From positions 1 to 64,000 of the forward strand of contig CP145425.1 of assembly GCA_036867785.1 (NCBI GenBank): a stretch of 64,000 nucleotides of DNA, given 5' to 3'. The stretch is from Plasmodiophora brassicae. Taxonomy: Eukaryota; Endomyxa: Phytomyxea; Phytomyxea; Plasmodiophorida. The translations under genes were made by a program, and so were the position numbers. Positions 23,856-36,461 of this stretch are shown here, in pieces. Position 1 is the first letter of the stretch. Every line of letters begins with the position of its first letter. The notes beneath the pieces are model-generated. The model ran no database searches. It was not told where the DNA came from and saw nothing but the letters and a program-made list of their open reading frames with translations.

Positions 23856-24713
23856 GTAGTCGAAACGTAGTCTGCACCTTACGACGAGTACGTCATCGGG
23901 GGTACCGTGGTTCACACGAGCGGACGGATCCACACCAGGATTAGCATCGGATGTGCCACCGCGATAGTTCGGCGGGCATCTCTGCACCTGCTGAGAGGCA
24001 CCGTACCGATTCCGAGGCGCATGGCCAACACCACAGCAGGTCCGCCTGGCAGGACGTGGAAAGCGGCACGGCCTTGCTGCGTCTTATTGGATTTATTCCT
24101 TGTCGCGGGTATAGTGGCTCTAGCTCGGCCAGTTCTAGCTCGGCCAGTGCCATGGTCGAGCACGAACACTCGAGTCGTCCTTTCTGTGACCGCTTGGGCT
24201 ACTGGTGCGTCAACCTGTTGGACGTCAGAGTCAGCGCTCGTCCCTGATACGGATGGTCACGTCTACCGTTTGCATCTATGTAGATCTGTCACAACTGAAA
24301 CATGTTTGATGGTCGTCTGTGGCAAATGTCGTCTTGCCCATCCACTCCCTACCGCTGCACGAGATTGCATCTCTCTTGGGGCCCTAGCGTCAAACTGGGG
24401 AATCACACGTCAGTACTGGTGACCACGTACGGCTTTCGTAGACAACACATCAAGCAATGCCTCCCATCGACCGTAGCCAATATATAACATGTCGCCGAAA
24501 TGGAACACGATCCGATCACGACCGGATAAATCTGATTCATTGTTATAACCGCACGCAGATAGTCTTCCAACGTCTGCAATTGAGGTCGGTGGTCGTCGCC
24601 CGGCCACAACGGGGTTCGCCAGGTACTACTGAGGTACGCGCGACCGTTACCCAATATGGTAGTACGGTGGCATCATCTGCGACGCATCGTGCTGCGCTGC
24701 TATCGAATGCGTC
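23856..24713. other. 0.85 kb spacer before the helicase gene
   Basis: No family-like coding on either strand. Near 24118-24150 there is a small tandem duplication of a 15-base unit (CTAGCTCGGCCAGTT type). Confidence 0.55.
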
Positions 24714-27700
24714 ATGGGCCGAGCGGTTGGCCGCGACCGCGTGGTGACGGTGACTGGTCCGCCGACCACGGTAACAACCCGTCGCGACCTGGAGGACCCT
24801 ACGGCGTTCCGACAGTCCGTCGCCCGAGGACACGGGATGGCCGACCCCAGCGCCACGCCCTCGCACGGCCACGACGACGTCCTACCGATCGATGCGCACC
24901 GCGATCGCATCATCGACCACATCGACCGGCATCGGGTCACCGTGATCCAGGGCGAGACCGGGTGCGGCAAGAGCAGTCGCATCCCGTCGATGATCCTGGA
25001 CGCCGAGGTCCGTCGGGGCCGCCTGCCGCGCATGATGGTCTCCCAGCCGCGGCGTATCGCGGCGCGCGCCCTCACCGAACGCCTGCGCACGTCGCGGCAC
25101 GGCCCCGTGTACGGCCTGCGAATGGGGCACGGCGAGCGCTCCGAAACGCCACAAACCCGCATCTGGTTCGTCACGTCCGGCTACCTGGTCCAGTACATGT
25201 CGCATCACCCGGACGCGTTCGCCCAGCACACGCACCTCATCATCGATGAGGTCCATGAGCGATCCGTCGACAGGTACGCCTGACGACTCCCCCCACCGGC
25301 CGACCGCGCGTTTATGTCTTGACGCAGCGACCTGCTCTGCATGCTGGCACGGCGCCTGTTGACGCAGCACGAGCACCTGCGCCTCATCGTCATGAGCGCC
25401 ACAATCCAGTCGAAACTGTACTGCGCGTACTTCCGCGTCCCCGATGTACGTGTCTCGCCTTGGTCGTGCACCCACGGACGTGTCTGAACTTTGGCCATTT
25501 GCGGCGCGCAGGATCAGACGCTGTTCGTCGGGGCGCGGCGGTTCCCAGTGGAGATCTGTCATACCGGCGACATCCGGCGCATGAAGCCGCCCAAGGGCAT
25601 CCAGTACAAGCTGTCGCAGCTGGAGGACGCCTGCACGAGGAGCGTGACCCAGATGCGACTGGCGGTGCCCGCTTCGACCGCCAAGATCCAGTACGAGATC
25701 GCGTTGTGGATCCTGGAGCGACTGGCGGCGGCCCCGGATCGACGCCCGGATTCCGCCGTCCTCATCTTCGTCAGCGGCATGAGCGACATCCTCGAGCTGT
25801 CCGAATCGATCGAACGCATGTCGACAGTGGCGCTGACGTACAAGGTGCTTCCGATCCACTCGGAGCTCCCCATTGAGACACAGTTCCGCGTCTTCGAGTC
25901 GTGCGGGTCCGTCACGCGTTGTCGTTGCCTGCTGCGCCCTTGCTGATGCCAACTGTAGGCAGGGGGAATTCAAAGTCGTCATTGCGACGAATGCTGCGGA
26001 ATCGTCGTTGACGTTGCCCGATGTTGATACTGGTACCGTGTTCCGTGCCGGTGCTTGCTCCCAAGTTGGGTAACACGGTGCGTGGTCAGTGATCTGTCTC
26101 GGGACGCACAAGCAGGTCGAGCGCATCGGCGGGTCCGACCAGACGCAACTTGTAAATACGTGGGTGCCCAAGTCAGGCGCCATTCAGGTACAGGGACGGC
26201 AGCACTGCCGTGTTTGTCCTGACTATTCCTGTACGACAGCGTGCGGGAAGAACGGGGCGTGTTCGTCCTGGACGCTGTTTCCGTCTCTACTCGTCCGACC
26301 TGTTCGAAAGCCTCCCAGACTACGAGGTTGCCATTGTCTGCTCCAGTAATCCGCTCGATCAGTAACAGTGTGCTTGCAGGTTCCAGAGGTACGAAGGGAG
26401 CCGCTAGATAAGCTCATTCTACGCCTGCGCTCGATGCTGGACCAACCCGTTCTGCCGTTGCTGAACGACTTGATCGAGCCTCCGTCCTGTGCCGCCATCG
26501 ATGCTGCGTTCGCGTCGTTGCACCGCATGGGGATGATCCAGGCCGCATCCGATGACGGCAACCTCACGGTCAGCGGCCGGTTCGTGTCCCGTCTCGGTGT
26601 CGATATCCGCTGCGGACGACTCCTGGCCGACTCGTTTGTCCTGGGAGGTATGCGCGCTTCTTCAGCGTCGTTCAACCCTACTGAGTATGGGCGTTCGCTT
26701 GCCTGTAGTCATGGCGGAAGCGATCGTTGTGGTTGCCACGTTTCAGTTGGCGCATAACCCGTACCGAATGGCGATCCCGCTGCTGCAGACGCCCGAGGAG
26801 TACAACGACATCGTCTGCAGCACGATGCTAAGTGCCCATCATCACGACCAGGGCATGTTCTCGGAGCCGTGTGCCCTGATGCAACTGTACAAATCGTGGC
26901 TGGGGTCTCACAGCCGGGACCAGTGGGCCCGAACGAACTGTGTCGCATCCACTCGCATGCGACAGCTTGATACCATCGTCAGACACTTGACTGAGCGCGT
27001 CTCTAAGGTTCGACGCCTTGGAGCAATTGTTCATCGTAGCGTGTGTTGTAATTCTCGCCTCCTATTGTAGTCGCTGGCCATACCGGTTGACGCGATCCAG
27101 CTGGATCCAAACGAGCCGCTCCAGCCCGGCGTCCTTCTCTTCATCCGTCTGCTGTTGACTTGGACGTTTCACGATCAGGTAGGGCTTGCATCCGCGATAC
27201 TCTCTCTGCGAATGTGCCAAGTTGTCGCGCAGGCCATCAGAGCGAAACGCACAAAAGGGCCACTGACGACGCCGAATTCCGTTATGGTCGACAGGGACGC
27301 GTTGGCTCCCGCCGATGTTCGTCGTGCCTTCCGCTCTGTGAACACGATCCTCAACGCTGACCTAGAGCGCATCGAATCGGCCACGTTCACCGTGTCGCAC
27401 TGCGACGTTAGCCGGTGTCGACCGGCGTTCACCGACAAGTGTATGGCCGATCTGAAAATCCAATTCGTTAGTCCAGGCTGCCGTTCCGCACCTCGAAGCG
27501 GGTGTGGTGATCTAACCAGTTGCTGTCTTGTAGGTTATCGTCTTGGGTACGGAATCGGACCGCACGTTCTGGGTGATCTGCTGCAAGGAGCTCTGGCCGG
27601 CGTTCAATGCGGTCGGGATCCATGTGCCATTCGGCCTATGAGCAGCCGTGTAACCGCGTCTCCTAGTCGATTGCGAAGGAGCTGTCTGGGGCGGGCAACT

Positions 27701-29580
27701 TGAAACAACTGCCGTCGTCGCATCTAACCGCCCAGCACATCACTGCCGAACTGACCATCCCGACCGTCCGCCAGGTGAGGCGCACGTCTGTTCTTCGCCT
27801 CCTGGTTCGCTCTTACTGGATTGCGTACAGCACAAGGAGTTCCGCAAGCACCTGAAGAGCGCGGTCACCCAGCCGTCCATGATCATCACGTTGCAAAAGT
27901 CGCAGGCCGCCCATGTCGTCTGCACGCGGTGCTGCCCCACCGAAACGATGTCGGCGCACATCTTCGGGGCGAAATCGAAATGGCACAGGTCGCAGTCGAC
28001 TCACGTCGAACGCATCACGTTCAACGATGTCCCAACCCAAGGCGTCCCTGTCGTCCAGGTAGCACGTAATCGATTCCGTCAGGCCCGCGAAACGTCTGAC
28101 GTTTGCCGTTGCCCAGGATTGCACTGGCCTGGGGCCAAAGATCCTGACCTCGATTATGCACGGGTACCGGGGTGAGCCCGCATTGAAGATCACGTCTGTG
28201 GACGACCCGAATCGGGTCATCGAAGCTCGCGCCACTGTCTGTCGAACGTCGTGGGAGCTCTGCTCGGACCTGTCCGAGTCCGGGTCCAGCGCCAGCGCCA
28301 ACGTCCCGCGTCATTCGCTTCTGGAAGGGCTCGGCATCCTGAACCTGAAACGGCACCCTGTCTTTGCCGTCGCGAGCGGCGTCATGTTCTTCGGGAGCAA
28401 CCAGAAGTCGATCCGCGTCGAGGGCGTCACCGTCCTGCCTCAGGTGATCACTGCAGCCGTCGATTGAATCGTTGCGTCCCGACTCCAATATGGTGTGCAG
28501 GGCGAGACCTGGTTGCACCTGGCGCTGCTGCTGATTGGCATTGATACGAAGTCCTGGCTGGGCGCACGCGTGCAGCAGCCGGCACGACAAGCGGCCATGC
28601 GCTTGCATGACCGCCTAGCGCCCGCGATGCGAGGCCTGGACACGACCGACGCCGACCTGCCTTACGACATCTTCTCGTTCTTCAACGACAGCACCGATCC
28701 CATGGCTCGGGACGCGGTCACTGATAATCCCGCCGAACCGATCCCTCAACCGACCAGACCCGTCGTTCACGTCCCGACCGAGTTCATGGGCGACCAGCGC
28801 GGCCCGGAGGACACGAACGACCTCGACATCACGGACGTGTCCGTCCTGACCCGGCTGCGCGACATGGCCAAGGGCAAGGGGTGTGGTCACAAATCCCACA
28901 AGGACGGCGGGAACAAGCTCAAGTACGCTTGCCTGCGATGTGGCGCCCGGTCGACATGGAAGAAATGCCTGGTGAGCTGGACGGCGCCCCTGTACTGTGT
29001 ACCCGCCCGGTCTAACCGCCCGCATTGCCAGATCCACATGTCCACAAAGTCGTCGTGCAAGGCGTTCATCGCGGCGGTCATCCAGGACATCGAGAAGGAG
29101 CTGGCGGATGCGAACGCACCCGCCCCGGCTCCTGACGTGTCGTCGGCCACCGAGGTGTACCAGTGCCTGGCCTGCGGCCGCCAGGCGCCATCCTGGGACA
29201 CGTGCCTGGAGCACATTCGCGGTTCGGCGGCCTGTTTCCAGGCGATCGTCCAACTGCAATTCCAGGAGCAGGACGAGTGGACGGTGCCGTTGGCAGCGCG
29301 GATCGGCCAGGAGTGCCTGCGATCCAGCCGGGACCCGTCCGCGTTCCAGTGCCCTGGATGTGCGAAACTGATGCCCTGGGATGACCTGCAGGACCATATC
29401 GAGTACGACCCGTCGTGCCGAAACGTAGGCGTGTCCTGTGCGATTCGCCGGCAACCCATTGTTGTTCATACCCGATCGTCCCTTGTGCAGGTCTGCGAGG
29501 AGTCGTTCGACCCGGACCCGTCTGACTGGATGAGCGCGACCCTGGTCGTCGATGGCCTGCGCGAGCGCTGCCGGATCTAA
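24714..29580 (+). CDS. DEAH/DEVH-box RNA helicase with cysteine-rich C-terminal region
   Basis: A large multi-exon superfamily-2 helicase, probably remodelling RNA or RNPs. Motif I GETGCGKSS, Ia SQPRRIAARAL, II DEVHERS, III MSAT, V VIATNAAESSLTLPD and VI QRAGRTGRVRPG are all intact, so it should be an active ATPase. A helicase-associated domain follows (PEVRREPLDKLIL, IEPPSC), then an OB-fold-like region and a long extension I cannot place. That extension ends in three Cys pairs with His, like zinc fingers (CLRCG, CLACGRQAPSWDTCLEHI, CPGCAKLMPWDDLQDHI). Exact introns include 25274-25327, 25446-25511, 25901-25958, 26033-26089, 26188-26239, 26648-26708, 27008-27071, 27179-27232 and 27467-27533. 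The subfamily (DHX29/36/57 or TDRD9-like) is unresolved. Confidence 0.85.
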
Positions 29581-30106
29581 TCATGCATGGTCCAGATCGT
29601 CGTACCTACCATGGTCGAGAAGTACATCATACATCTGCGATCAAACTCGTTGCGAACGTCCCACGCGTCGGTAATCCCATTTGGTGATTCGTCACAGGGG
29701 GCGTACCTACTAGACGATGATGTCCTGGACGGGCCTGGCCGCGGTCCAGTGAGGCGATTTCACCGACCATAATGTGACATCGAGGGGTAGGAGGCCGTTC
29801 GTCTTCCTCATGGTGTTCTCCTGCTAGCTCTACGTCGTGGTGATCTTGCCGGGCGCGATACGTTGACGCAAATGTCTGTGAAGCAGCGGATACCGATGTG
29901 TGGACGCAGTCAGCAGGAGGCTCTTGTCGAGTCATCCAAGCAACAACGTCGAACAGATTCCTCGCTCAGGAACTGCCAGAACCGGATGCCCGTCTTGATG
30001 AAGGAAAACGTACACGATGCGACGCTCAATTCGCACATTACGCGTCGGCCGGATCCGTCGCAAGTCGCCCTAACGCCGGGCACTTTCATTCATGTTTGAC
30101 GACGAG
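29581..30106. other. Spacer between convergent helicase and lipase-LRR genes
   Basis: No coding pattern, repeat or RNA gene recognised between the two 3' ends. Confidence 0.6.
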
Positions 30107-33100
30107 TCAGAAGCAGATGCCGGTCCCACGGGACGTCGTCAGCAGGGTGTCCGAGGAGCGGTAGCGGTGCCAGATGAACAGCTTGACAGAAGCGAACGCG
30201 AGTAGAGCAGCACCAGCGATGATGCCAATGGTTAGGCCTGCGATCCCACCGGCCCCAATGCTGCCGCCGTCGACGCCCGCCGTTGCTCCAGCCGTTTCCA
30301 TGTGGGCGACTGCCCATTTCGCCTTGAATGTCTTGAGGAAGTCGGTTGTCTTCAAGGCTGCCACAACCGCTCCCAGAGCAACGCCCCTCAAAGCCCACGA
30401 CTTCTTGATGGCTTTCGGGGCGCCGCCATTGGCGGGAACCTTGTGCGGGCGGGATGCGTCATCACGATGGCGCGCGTACTGATAGACGCCGCCAGCCACA
30501 AGTAGACCGCCAACGACGACCTTGGCCAGAGTAGGCAGGGCGTCCCCTTTGGGCTTCGCCCAGGTGACGCCCAGGTGTTTCAAGCTCGTCTTGCGGTCAT
30601 CGGTGTAGACGAACGTGCCCATCTTCGGGTCCGTGTTTCGAAACACGCCCGCCGGGATCGCCTCCAGCTGCTTGCACTTGGAGAAATCTCTGTATCATCA
30701 CGTATCAGCCCTTCAACTGAAACGGTGGATCACGAATCCCCAGGACCTACACGATGTGCAGCTGTTTGCACTCGGTGAACGCATTCTCGTGGATCGTCGT
30801 CAGCGACGAGCCGTGCATGTCCAGGGATTTGAGATCCCCCAAGCTCTGGAAAGTCTTTTCGGCAATGTTGAACGGCTGTTTGACATTGGCCACCGTCTTC
30901 AAATGATCGTCAATGGCCAGCGTTTATCAAGGGAGACACCTAGGTCAGTAACGTACCAAACTTTGCAGGCGCGTTAACGTCGAAAACTGATCAAAGTCAA
31001 TTCGACTTATGCCGTCCAACGTCCTACACGCAATACCAAGTCAGTGCGGTCGGCACGCTCGAAGTGCTTCAAGGCAACGTTACAGAGATGCGAGATTCGG
31101 GAACGGCAGCAACTTCCGGTTGTTGCCGATCGGGGCCAATCGAAATGATGAGGACGAGGAGATTGACCTATAGGGCAGAAACGTCATGCTTGCGCGGCAG
31201 ATCTGTGCGTCAGACAAGGCTCACGTACAAAGATGTGACGGCGCCTCCGTGCACAGCCTTCGTTCTGTAGTAAACAACTTGGGGGCAGTTCCTGATTGTC
31301 CTATAGGAGGGTCGTTCTGATTCCGTGGCCACGAATCGATGCGGGGCACGCCCGAACTTACAAATGCTGTAGGGCGGGCATGGACGAAATGTCAATCGAG
31401 TCCGCCTGCAGGTCGACCAGTTCACTGATATCACCCAGTTAGGCGAGATACGCGCCGTGGTCCAACAAGGAGGTCAATGCTGACGTACAGAGTCGCGAGG
31501 CCAGAGAAATGCCTGTTGATCACATCTGTAGAGCAATCGGCCCTTCGAAGAATCAGCTTGTTTGCCCCGATCATGCCGTCGCCGACCAGTCCGACCCAAT
31601 CGACCATACCGCCGATGTCCCTTTGTTGCATAAACGAGTCAGAGCGGGTCTGGCGTACGGTCTGAACAGCAACCCATACAGCGTCCGTAACTTGGGCAGA
31701 CGAGCGATAGCGCTTCGAGGTACAACCAGGCGCGCGTCCTCAGGAACCTCGATCGTCCTGCAGTCGTAGTTAGTACCACGGCCGCCACTCAATATCCAGA
31801 ATCGGGAGAGCGACGAACAGGCTAGTCAGCTCTTCGGCACCGTAGAAATCAGACAAGGCGACCCAGTATATGTTGGCGAGGTCCTTCCGGCCGGCCCTTT
31901 CGATGACATCGCTCGTAATGGTCCTGTTGGCAATGTTAGCATAGGGCATCGTTGCAATGGGACCAGGGCGCGCCGCACACACATCGATTTGTCGGATCGG
32001 GCGTTCAGGTCTTGGATCATGGCATAGCTGACCAGGCAGCCATCTTGCAGATGTACCTCGGTGGGATAGTATCCGTCGCCACCCGACACAAGCTCGGTGT
32101 ACGACGCGAGGTCGGCCAGTGACGTCAGCGAAACTCGTGCAGCGATATCCACCAGCGCGCGTCGTTGCTCAGCCGACAATCGCTTGAGGTCGGTGCATAA
32201 ACCCGCGCGTGCACAAGTCCCTGTAGCATCGATCGTAGTCGGAGCAGACCCTTTGCCAGACCTGAGGACGGCGCTCTTGACCTTATCGGCCACAATGTCC
32301 AGACGATACGCCGTACTCCTTCCCAGTTCCTCTTCAGGCCTCCCGGTGGCAAACGACAGCACTTTCCCGAATACACTGGTTGCCGTAGACAGCAATCCGT
32401 TTCCATCAGCGTCGTCCGCAACCCACTCTTCAAAGTCGTCCTGTTCCGGGCACAGGACGTACGGGACAAAGCCATGCACGGCGGTCCTGGCGCGTATTCG
32501 TTGGTCGTGACCATAATGTACCACCCCGGCAGTGTGTTCGAATTCGCAGTAGCCATCGTCACCACCGTCGTCTTTCCTGTTCACCTGATCCCATAGGTCG
32601 AACGCGCTCCGGAAGGCGCTTGCGAATTGACCGTCTTTGCCGTTCAGCACCACGGCGAGGACCGTCCTCAGGCCACCTGCCGCGTGGGGGATTTCCCTGG
32701 CGACCCGACTGGCCTGGCACGGTGGCAGTAATGGTACCAGGCCATGGCTGCGGGTAACCCGCCAGGAAGTCGTAACAAGTTCGCCGTAGAACCGCGCGAA
32801 TATCGAGTTGCCCACCCTAATGCAACGCCGCTTAGCACGCTGCTGTGCAAATACGCATGGTGGGACCGTGTTACTTGGGAGCACCAAACGTGTACACCAT
32901 CGTGTCGTACTGACGGTGCTCTTTGATGGCCTTGAACGTGGCGGCGGACAATGTCGCTAATGCACCGCCCAGACCGTGGCCAGTGAAAAGGATGGTGCAG
33001 TCGGAGCGCGTCCGCATACGTTCCGCCAACAGCGAGTTCAGTCGGGTGCGGCGCGCAAACAGCTCGTACAGCTTCAGGAACCCCTTGTGAACGGTCATAC

Positions 33101-33571
33101 CCTTGTGGGTGTTGGTCCAGTGGGGATCCGCTGTTTTGAACGGCACCGATTGGTGGTCGAAGAGAACGTCGCCAGCCGGGCCATCGCCACTGAACGAAAC
33201 CACGACTGCGGCAAACAGGAAACATTAGGGCAGGCATGCATGTCGCGCATCAGGGCAGCATTACCGAGCTGCGGTGTCGAAGCCGCGGCGCTGAGCTGAA
33301 CCTCGCCTCTCGTCACGCCGATAAACGCTTGGTGACCGCCGGCTGTCAGCACTTGCACGTCCGTCAATGACTGTTCGAACGGCATCGACTGGGCAAAGAA
33401 ACTGCTCCACGACTTGATGCAGTCGACGTGCTTGGAGTGCGCCCCATATGCATACTTGAACGCGACCTTGCCGAACTCGTGGGAGTACGGGTGGCCGGTA
33501 ATTGGTGCACTCCAACAGCATAACGGTATCGCCCGTATCAAGAAGGCAATTGCTGTCACGCGAAGCATCAT
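30107..33571 (-). CDS. Secreted class-3 lipase domain fused to leucine-rich repeats and a membrane anchor
   Basis: The start (MMLRVTAIAFLIRAIPLCCW) is a signal peptide. A class-3 lipase fold follows: YAYGAHSKHVDCIKSW, VVSFSGDGPAGDVLF, LFTGHGLGGALATLS, VYTFGAP, GNSIFARFYG, RVTRSHGLVPLLPP. The nucleophile elbow reads GHGLGG, not GHSLGG, and the triad aspartate position (usually D-I/V-V-P) is Gly, so two of three catalytic residues are gone. An intron near 31932-31995 joins this domain in frame to a chain of leucine-rich repeats (TITSDVIERAGRKDL, ARLPKLRTL, FSGLATL, MPALQHL, FSTLTRLQSL, FQSLGDLKSLDMHG), one repeat or so per short exon. The last exon has a glycine-rich transmembrane helix (GIAGLTIGIIAGAALLAFAS) and a short basic tail. 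The architecture suggests a cell-surface binding protein or receptor, not an enzyme. Confidence 0.75.
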
Positions 33572-34955
33572 CGGCAAGGTCTCTGCAGACCGGCGCGCCT
33601 TCTCCGCAAAAGACTTCGCCTGTGAAACGTTCTGATGTCAGTCAGGCTGGACCTGCACTGGGACGGCCAGCTGCTGACCGGTTCGCTCCCGCTCGGTTCG
33701 GTCGTTGACGCTGGTTCAGTTTCGACGTGTGGACAGGTGCGCGAGGCGCAGGTGATCCGTATGGCACGTGTGGCTCAGGCCGTAATTGGACCGTGCCACT
33801 GTACTACATTGGTGGCTGCATCCAGGACACCCAATTTAGCATCGGCAAGTCGTCGGGCGTCATAAATAGGCCGAGATATGCAGTTAAGGGCAAGGTTTGC
33901 GGCGCGTTATCGATCGTCAGCGAGGCTAATCGGCCTCTATTGGCGAAGCAATATTGTATTCAGGTCGGCGTGATCTGCCTGGCGACCAGATCGAGTCGCG
34001 CCGCACAATCCCAGTGCAAGCACGCGGCATGACTGGCGAGTATGCTAACCCTGGCGCACCAGGTGTCCAGGTCCACTGGGGTTGGAGCCGGTGGTTCGGA
34101 TCGCCCCGGGTGTGTGCCCATGCGTCATGTTGACGGGTCTGAGAAAACTAATTAACGTGGACCTGATCCTCCCAGGACATTTGCCCTCGCCTGCGCGGAG
34201 CCGACTGGGGTCGAAGCCCACGTTCGACGGTGATTCACGGCTAACGAGATTTGCCAGCCGATGCAAGTCGTCACTGGCAGTCATGTGTCAGCCGGGAGCC
34301 TCGTTCGATGTGGCCTGCGCACAGGCAGGCTGACATTGGGAGACCGAGACCATCTCTTTCCTGCTCTGCGTTGCGGGCTCCTCCGGGAGCAACATCAAAT
34401 TTCCACTGGCAAATTAAAGCACCAGTACCGGCAACGTGGCTTCGCCAGAGGGTGGCAACCCGCCCAGGCGCTATGCACGGGCAGACGCAGGAGCCCACAA
34501 TGCGAGATAACGACGGTTATCGGACGCCTTCATCGATCGCCAACGTCGATAGCCCGTAAGATGATGGTTCCAGGAGCCTGCGGATCGTATTCTGCTTGGA
34601 TTCGGCAATGTCCTGCGCGTACGTTTCACAGGCACGCCCCATGGAGAGAGGGCGCACGTTTCTGCAGATTGCGGGCAGGGATGCTGGCCAAGGTACCCTG
34701 CTCCAGCAGCCGGTGGATGGCGCCTTCTACCCGCCGCACCAGGGTGGTCCCACAGTGCCCGCGACAGCGACTGCTCGCCAATCCCCACCCACGGCACGGG
34801 CGGCAGTGGATTGGTCAGGCAGAGCTCGCCATGTGCTGTGCAACGCAGCCAGTCTCGATTCGTGTCGTGTCACGTCGCGACCGGGGCCATCGACGCGAGA
34901 GATGACGACGCTCTCGTGTTTATTTCAGTTGTAAGCGCTGCATCGATCGACCAGG
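33572..34955. other. 1.4 kb with weak coding signals, unresolved
   Basis: Three stretches look partly coding but could not be assembled. Plus strand 33632-34032 contains LDLHWDGQLLTGSLPLGS and WTVPLYYIGGCIQDTQF. Minus strand 34045-34284 starts at an ATG and reads DDLHRLANLVSRESPSNVG. Minus strand 34510-34830 contains VEGAIHRLLEQGTLASIP and IAESKQNTIRRLLEPSSY, ending at a stop at about 34510. No family is recognised; they may be short-exon genes or decayed copies. Confidence 0.3.
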
Positions 34956-36461
34956 TCAGTGCGAAGCGTACAAAGCATACATCCAGTTGAGTTGCTGGAT
35001 GAACATGAGGAGGGAAATGCTAACGACCAGCGCGGACGTCATCATGGTGAAGTACCACGCTTTCCTGTCCGTCTTCAGCAGCTCATACCCGATGTAGAAG
35101 AAGCTGACGTTGTCGTCGGAATCGAATCTGTCGAACGAGAACGCGCTCGCAATGGACATGACGATCAGGGCGCCACTCTCGCAAGCACACGTGATGCAGG
35201 CCAGCTTAACGGAATGCCAATACGTGTCATCGTCGACAGGGCGGAATGCCAGGTATCGCCCGTTATAGGAGAACTGCGCTAATGACAACATGGTCAGGAA
35301 CGCGGCCGTGGCGTTCACCTGCGCGAACCATCGCATGAATAGACTGATGCGAGCCTCCTTGTGCCACTCTCCCATGGCTGCGGTTCGCTCGCCCTCGACA
35401 GCAATGTCGCTGTGCGCCGCCGGCTCGACGCGGGTCGACAGGGATGCTGCTGCGGACAGGCGACGAATGCCGAGGTTGCCGATCTTGCGAACGAGGCCGA
35501 GCTGGGACGACGGAACCTGTACGTACGGTTGCGATTGCATCCACGAGGCGAACTGCGGGAACAGCCACAACGATCCGACCACGAAGGATACGACGTTCAA
35601 AGACAGCATCAACGCGAAGACGACGGCGCTCTCAACCTTCGGCAGCGCAAGCTGGAAGTAGACATCGGACGCCATTTCGAGGTAGAACGACGAATACTCG
35701 CGCATGTTGCGATCCAGGTGAAGCTGCGGGTGCCGTCCCAGGTCCATCTTGTCGAAAAAGAGCCACGGTATGGCGAACCGAACGCATAGGCCGATGCTGC
35801 CCAGCGCAAGGCCACCAACCGATTGCAACAGGGGGTTGTCCTCCGGAATTTGTGTGAATATCACCAAGCAGATGGTAACGATCATTAGAAACAGCGTCCG
35901 CGACCCTTGCAGGGCGGCCCGAAGCTTGGTCAGCTGCTTCTCGGTCAGGATGGTATGCTTGGGATTCGGCCAGGTCGATGTCTCAATTGGCGTCGACTCA
36001 AAACCGAATGCCTTCTTCAGCGTTACTCGGGTGCTGACAGTCTGGACGACGATGGCAATCGGGTACGCCAGGAAGAATATGGGGTACTTACCAGCTGCCC
36101 ATGGGATGAACGCTGTGAAGATCAGATGGAGGATGACTGCAGCTATGCCAGGGACCGGGTTATATTTGGATCGTCCGGGTTCCCTGAAGAACAGGTCCTG
36201 GGCACTCCCGGGGTAGACGACGAAGATGATGGTCATCAAGAGCGCGTACAAGATGATCCAAGGGATCTGAGACGTATCGAAAGAGGGGCTGGCCGGCGCG
36301 ATTGGTAGAAGGATAAAGACGAGCGCAATGGCAGCAGGAGCAGCGACTGTAACTACGACAAACACGACAATCATGCTGATCACCTCAATAGCATGCTGTA
36401 AGATTGTACGCGGCCGCTGCGGCGACGTTCCGGTCTCTTCGCCAAGAATCACGTCTGCCAT
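34956..36461 (-). CDS. Unrecognised multi-pass membrane protein, intronless
   Basis: A single uninterrupted frame of 501 residues from an ATG (MADVILGEETG) with about ten hydrophobic helices, for example AIEVISMIVVFVVVTVAAPA near the N-terminus, AVVFALMLSLNVVSFVVGS in the middle and MMTSALVVSISLLMFIQQL near the C-terminus. Loops are short apart from one of about 70 residues after helix seven (RKIGNLGIRRLSAAASLSTR), which is basic and Ser-rich. I recognise no transporter or receptor motif. The absence of introns is unusual next to its neighbours, where short introns come every few hundred bases. Confidence 0.75.
   Translation of the reverse strand: MADVILGEETGTSPQRPRTILQHAIEVISMIVVFVVVTVAAPAAIALVFILLPIAPASPSFDTSQIPWIILYALLMTIIFVVYPGSAQDLFFREPGRSKYNPVPGIAAVILHLIFTAFIPWAAGKYPIFFLAYPIAIVVQTVSTRVTLKKAFGFESTPIETSTWPNPKHTILTEKQLTKLRAALQGSRTLFLMIVTICLVIFTQIPEDNPLLQSVGGLALGSIGLCVRFAIPWLFFDKMDLGRHPQLHLDRNMREYSSFYLEMASDVYFQLALPKVESAVVFALMLSLNVVSFVVGSLWLFPQFASWMQSQPYVQVPSSQLGLVRKIGNLGIRRLSAAASLSTRVEPAAHSDIAVEGERTAAMGEWHKEARISLFMRWFAQVNATAAFLTMLSLAQFSYNGRYLAFRPVDDDTYWHSVKLACITCACESGALIVMSIASAFSFDRFDSDDNVSFFYIGYELLKTDRKAWYFTMMTSALVVSISLLMFIQQLNWMYALYASH

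Noticed and set aside
24882-26183. Minus-strand frame of 433 codons
   Set aside because: It overlaps the helicase exons, whose motifs I to VI fix the plus strand as coding.
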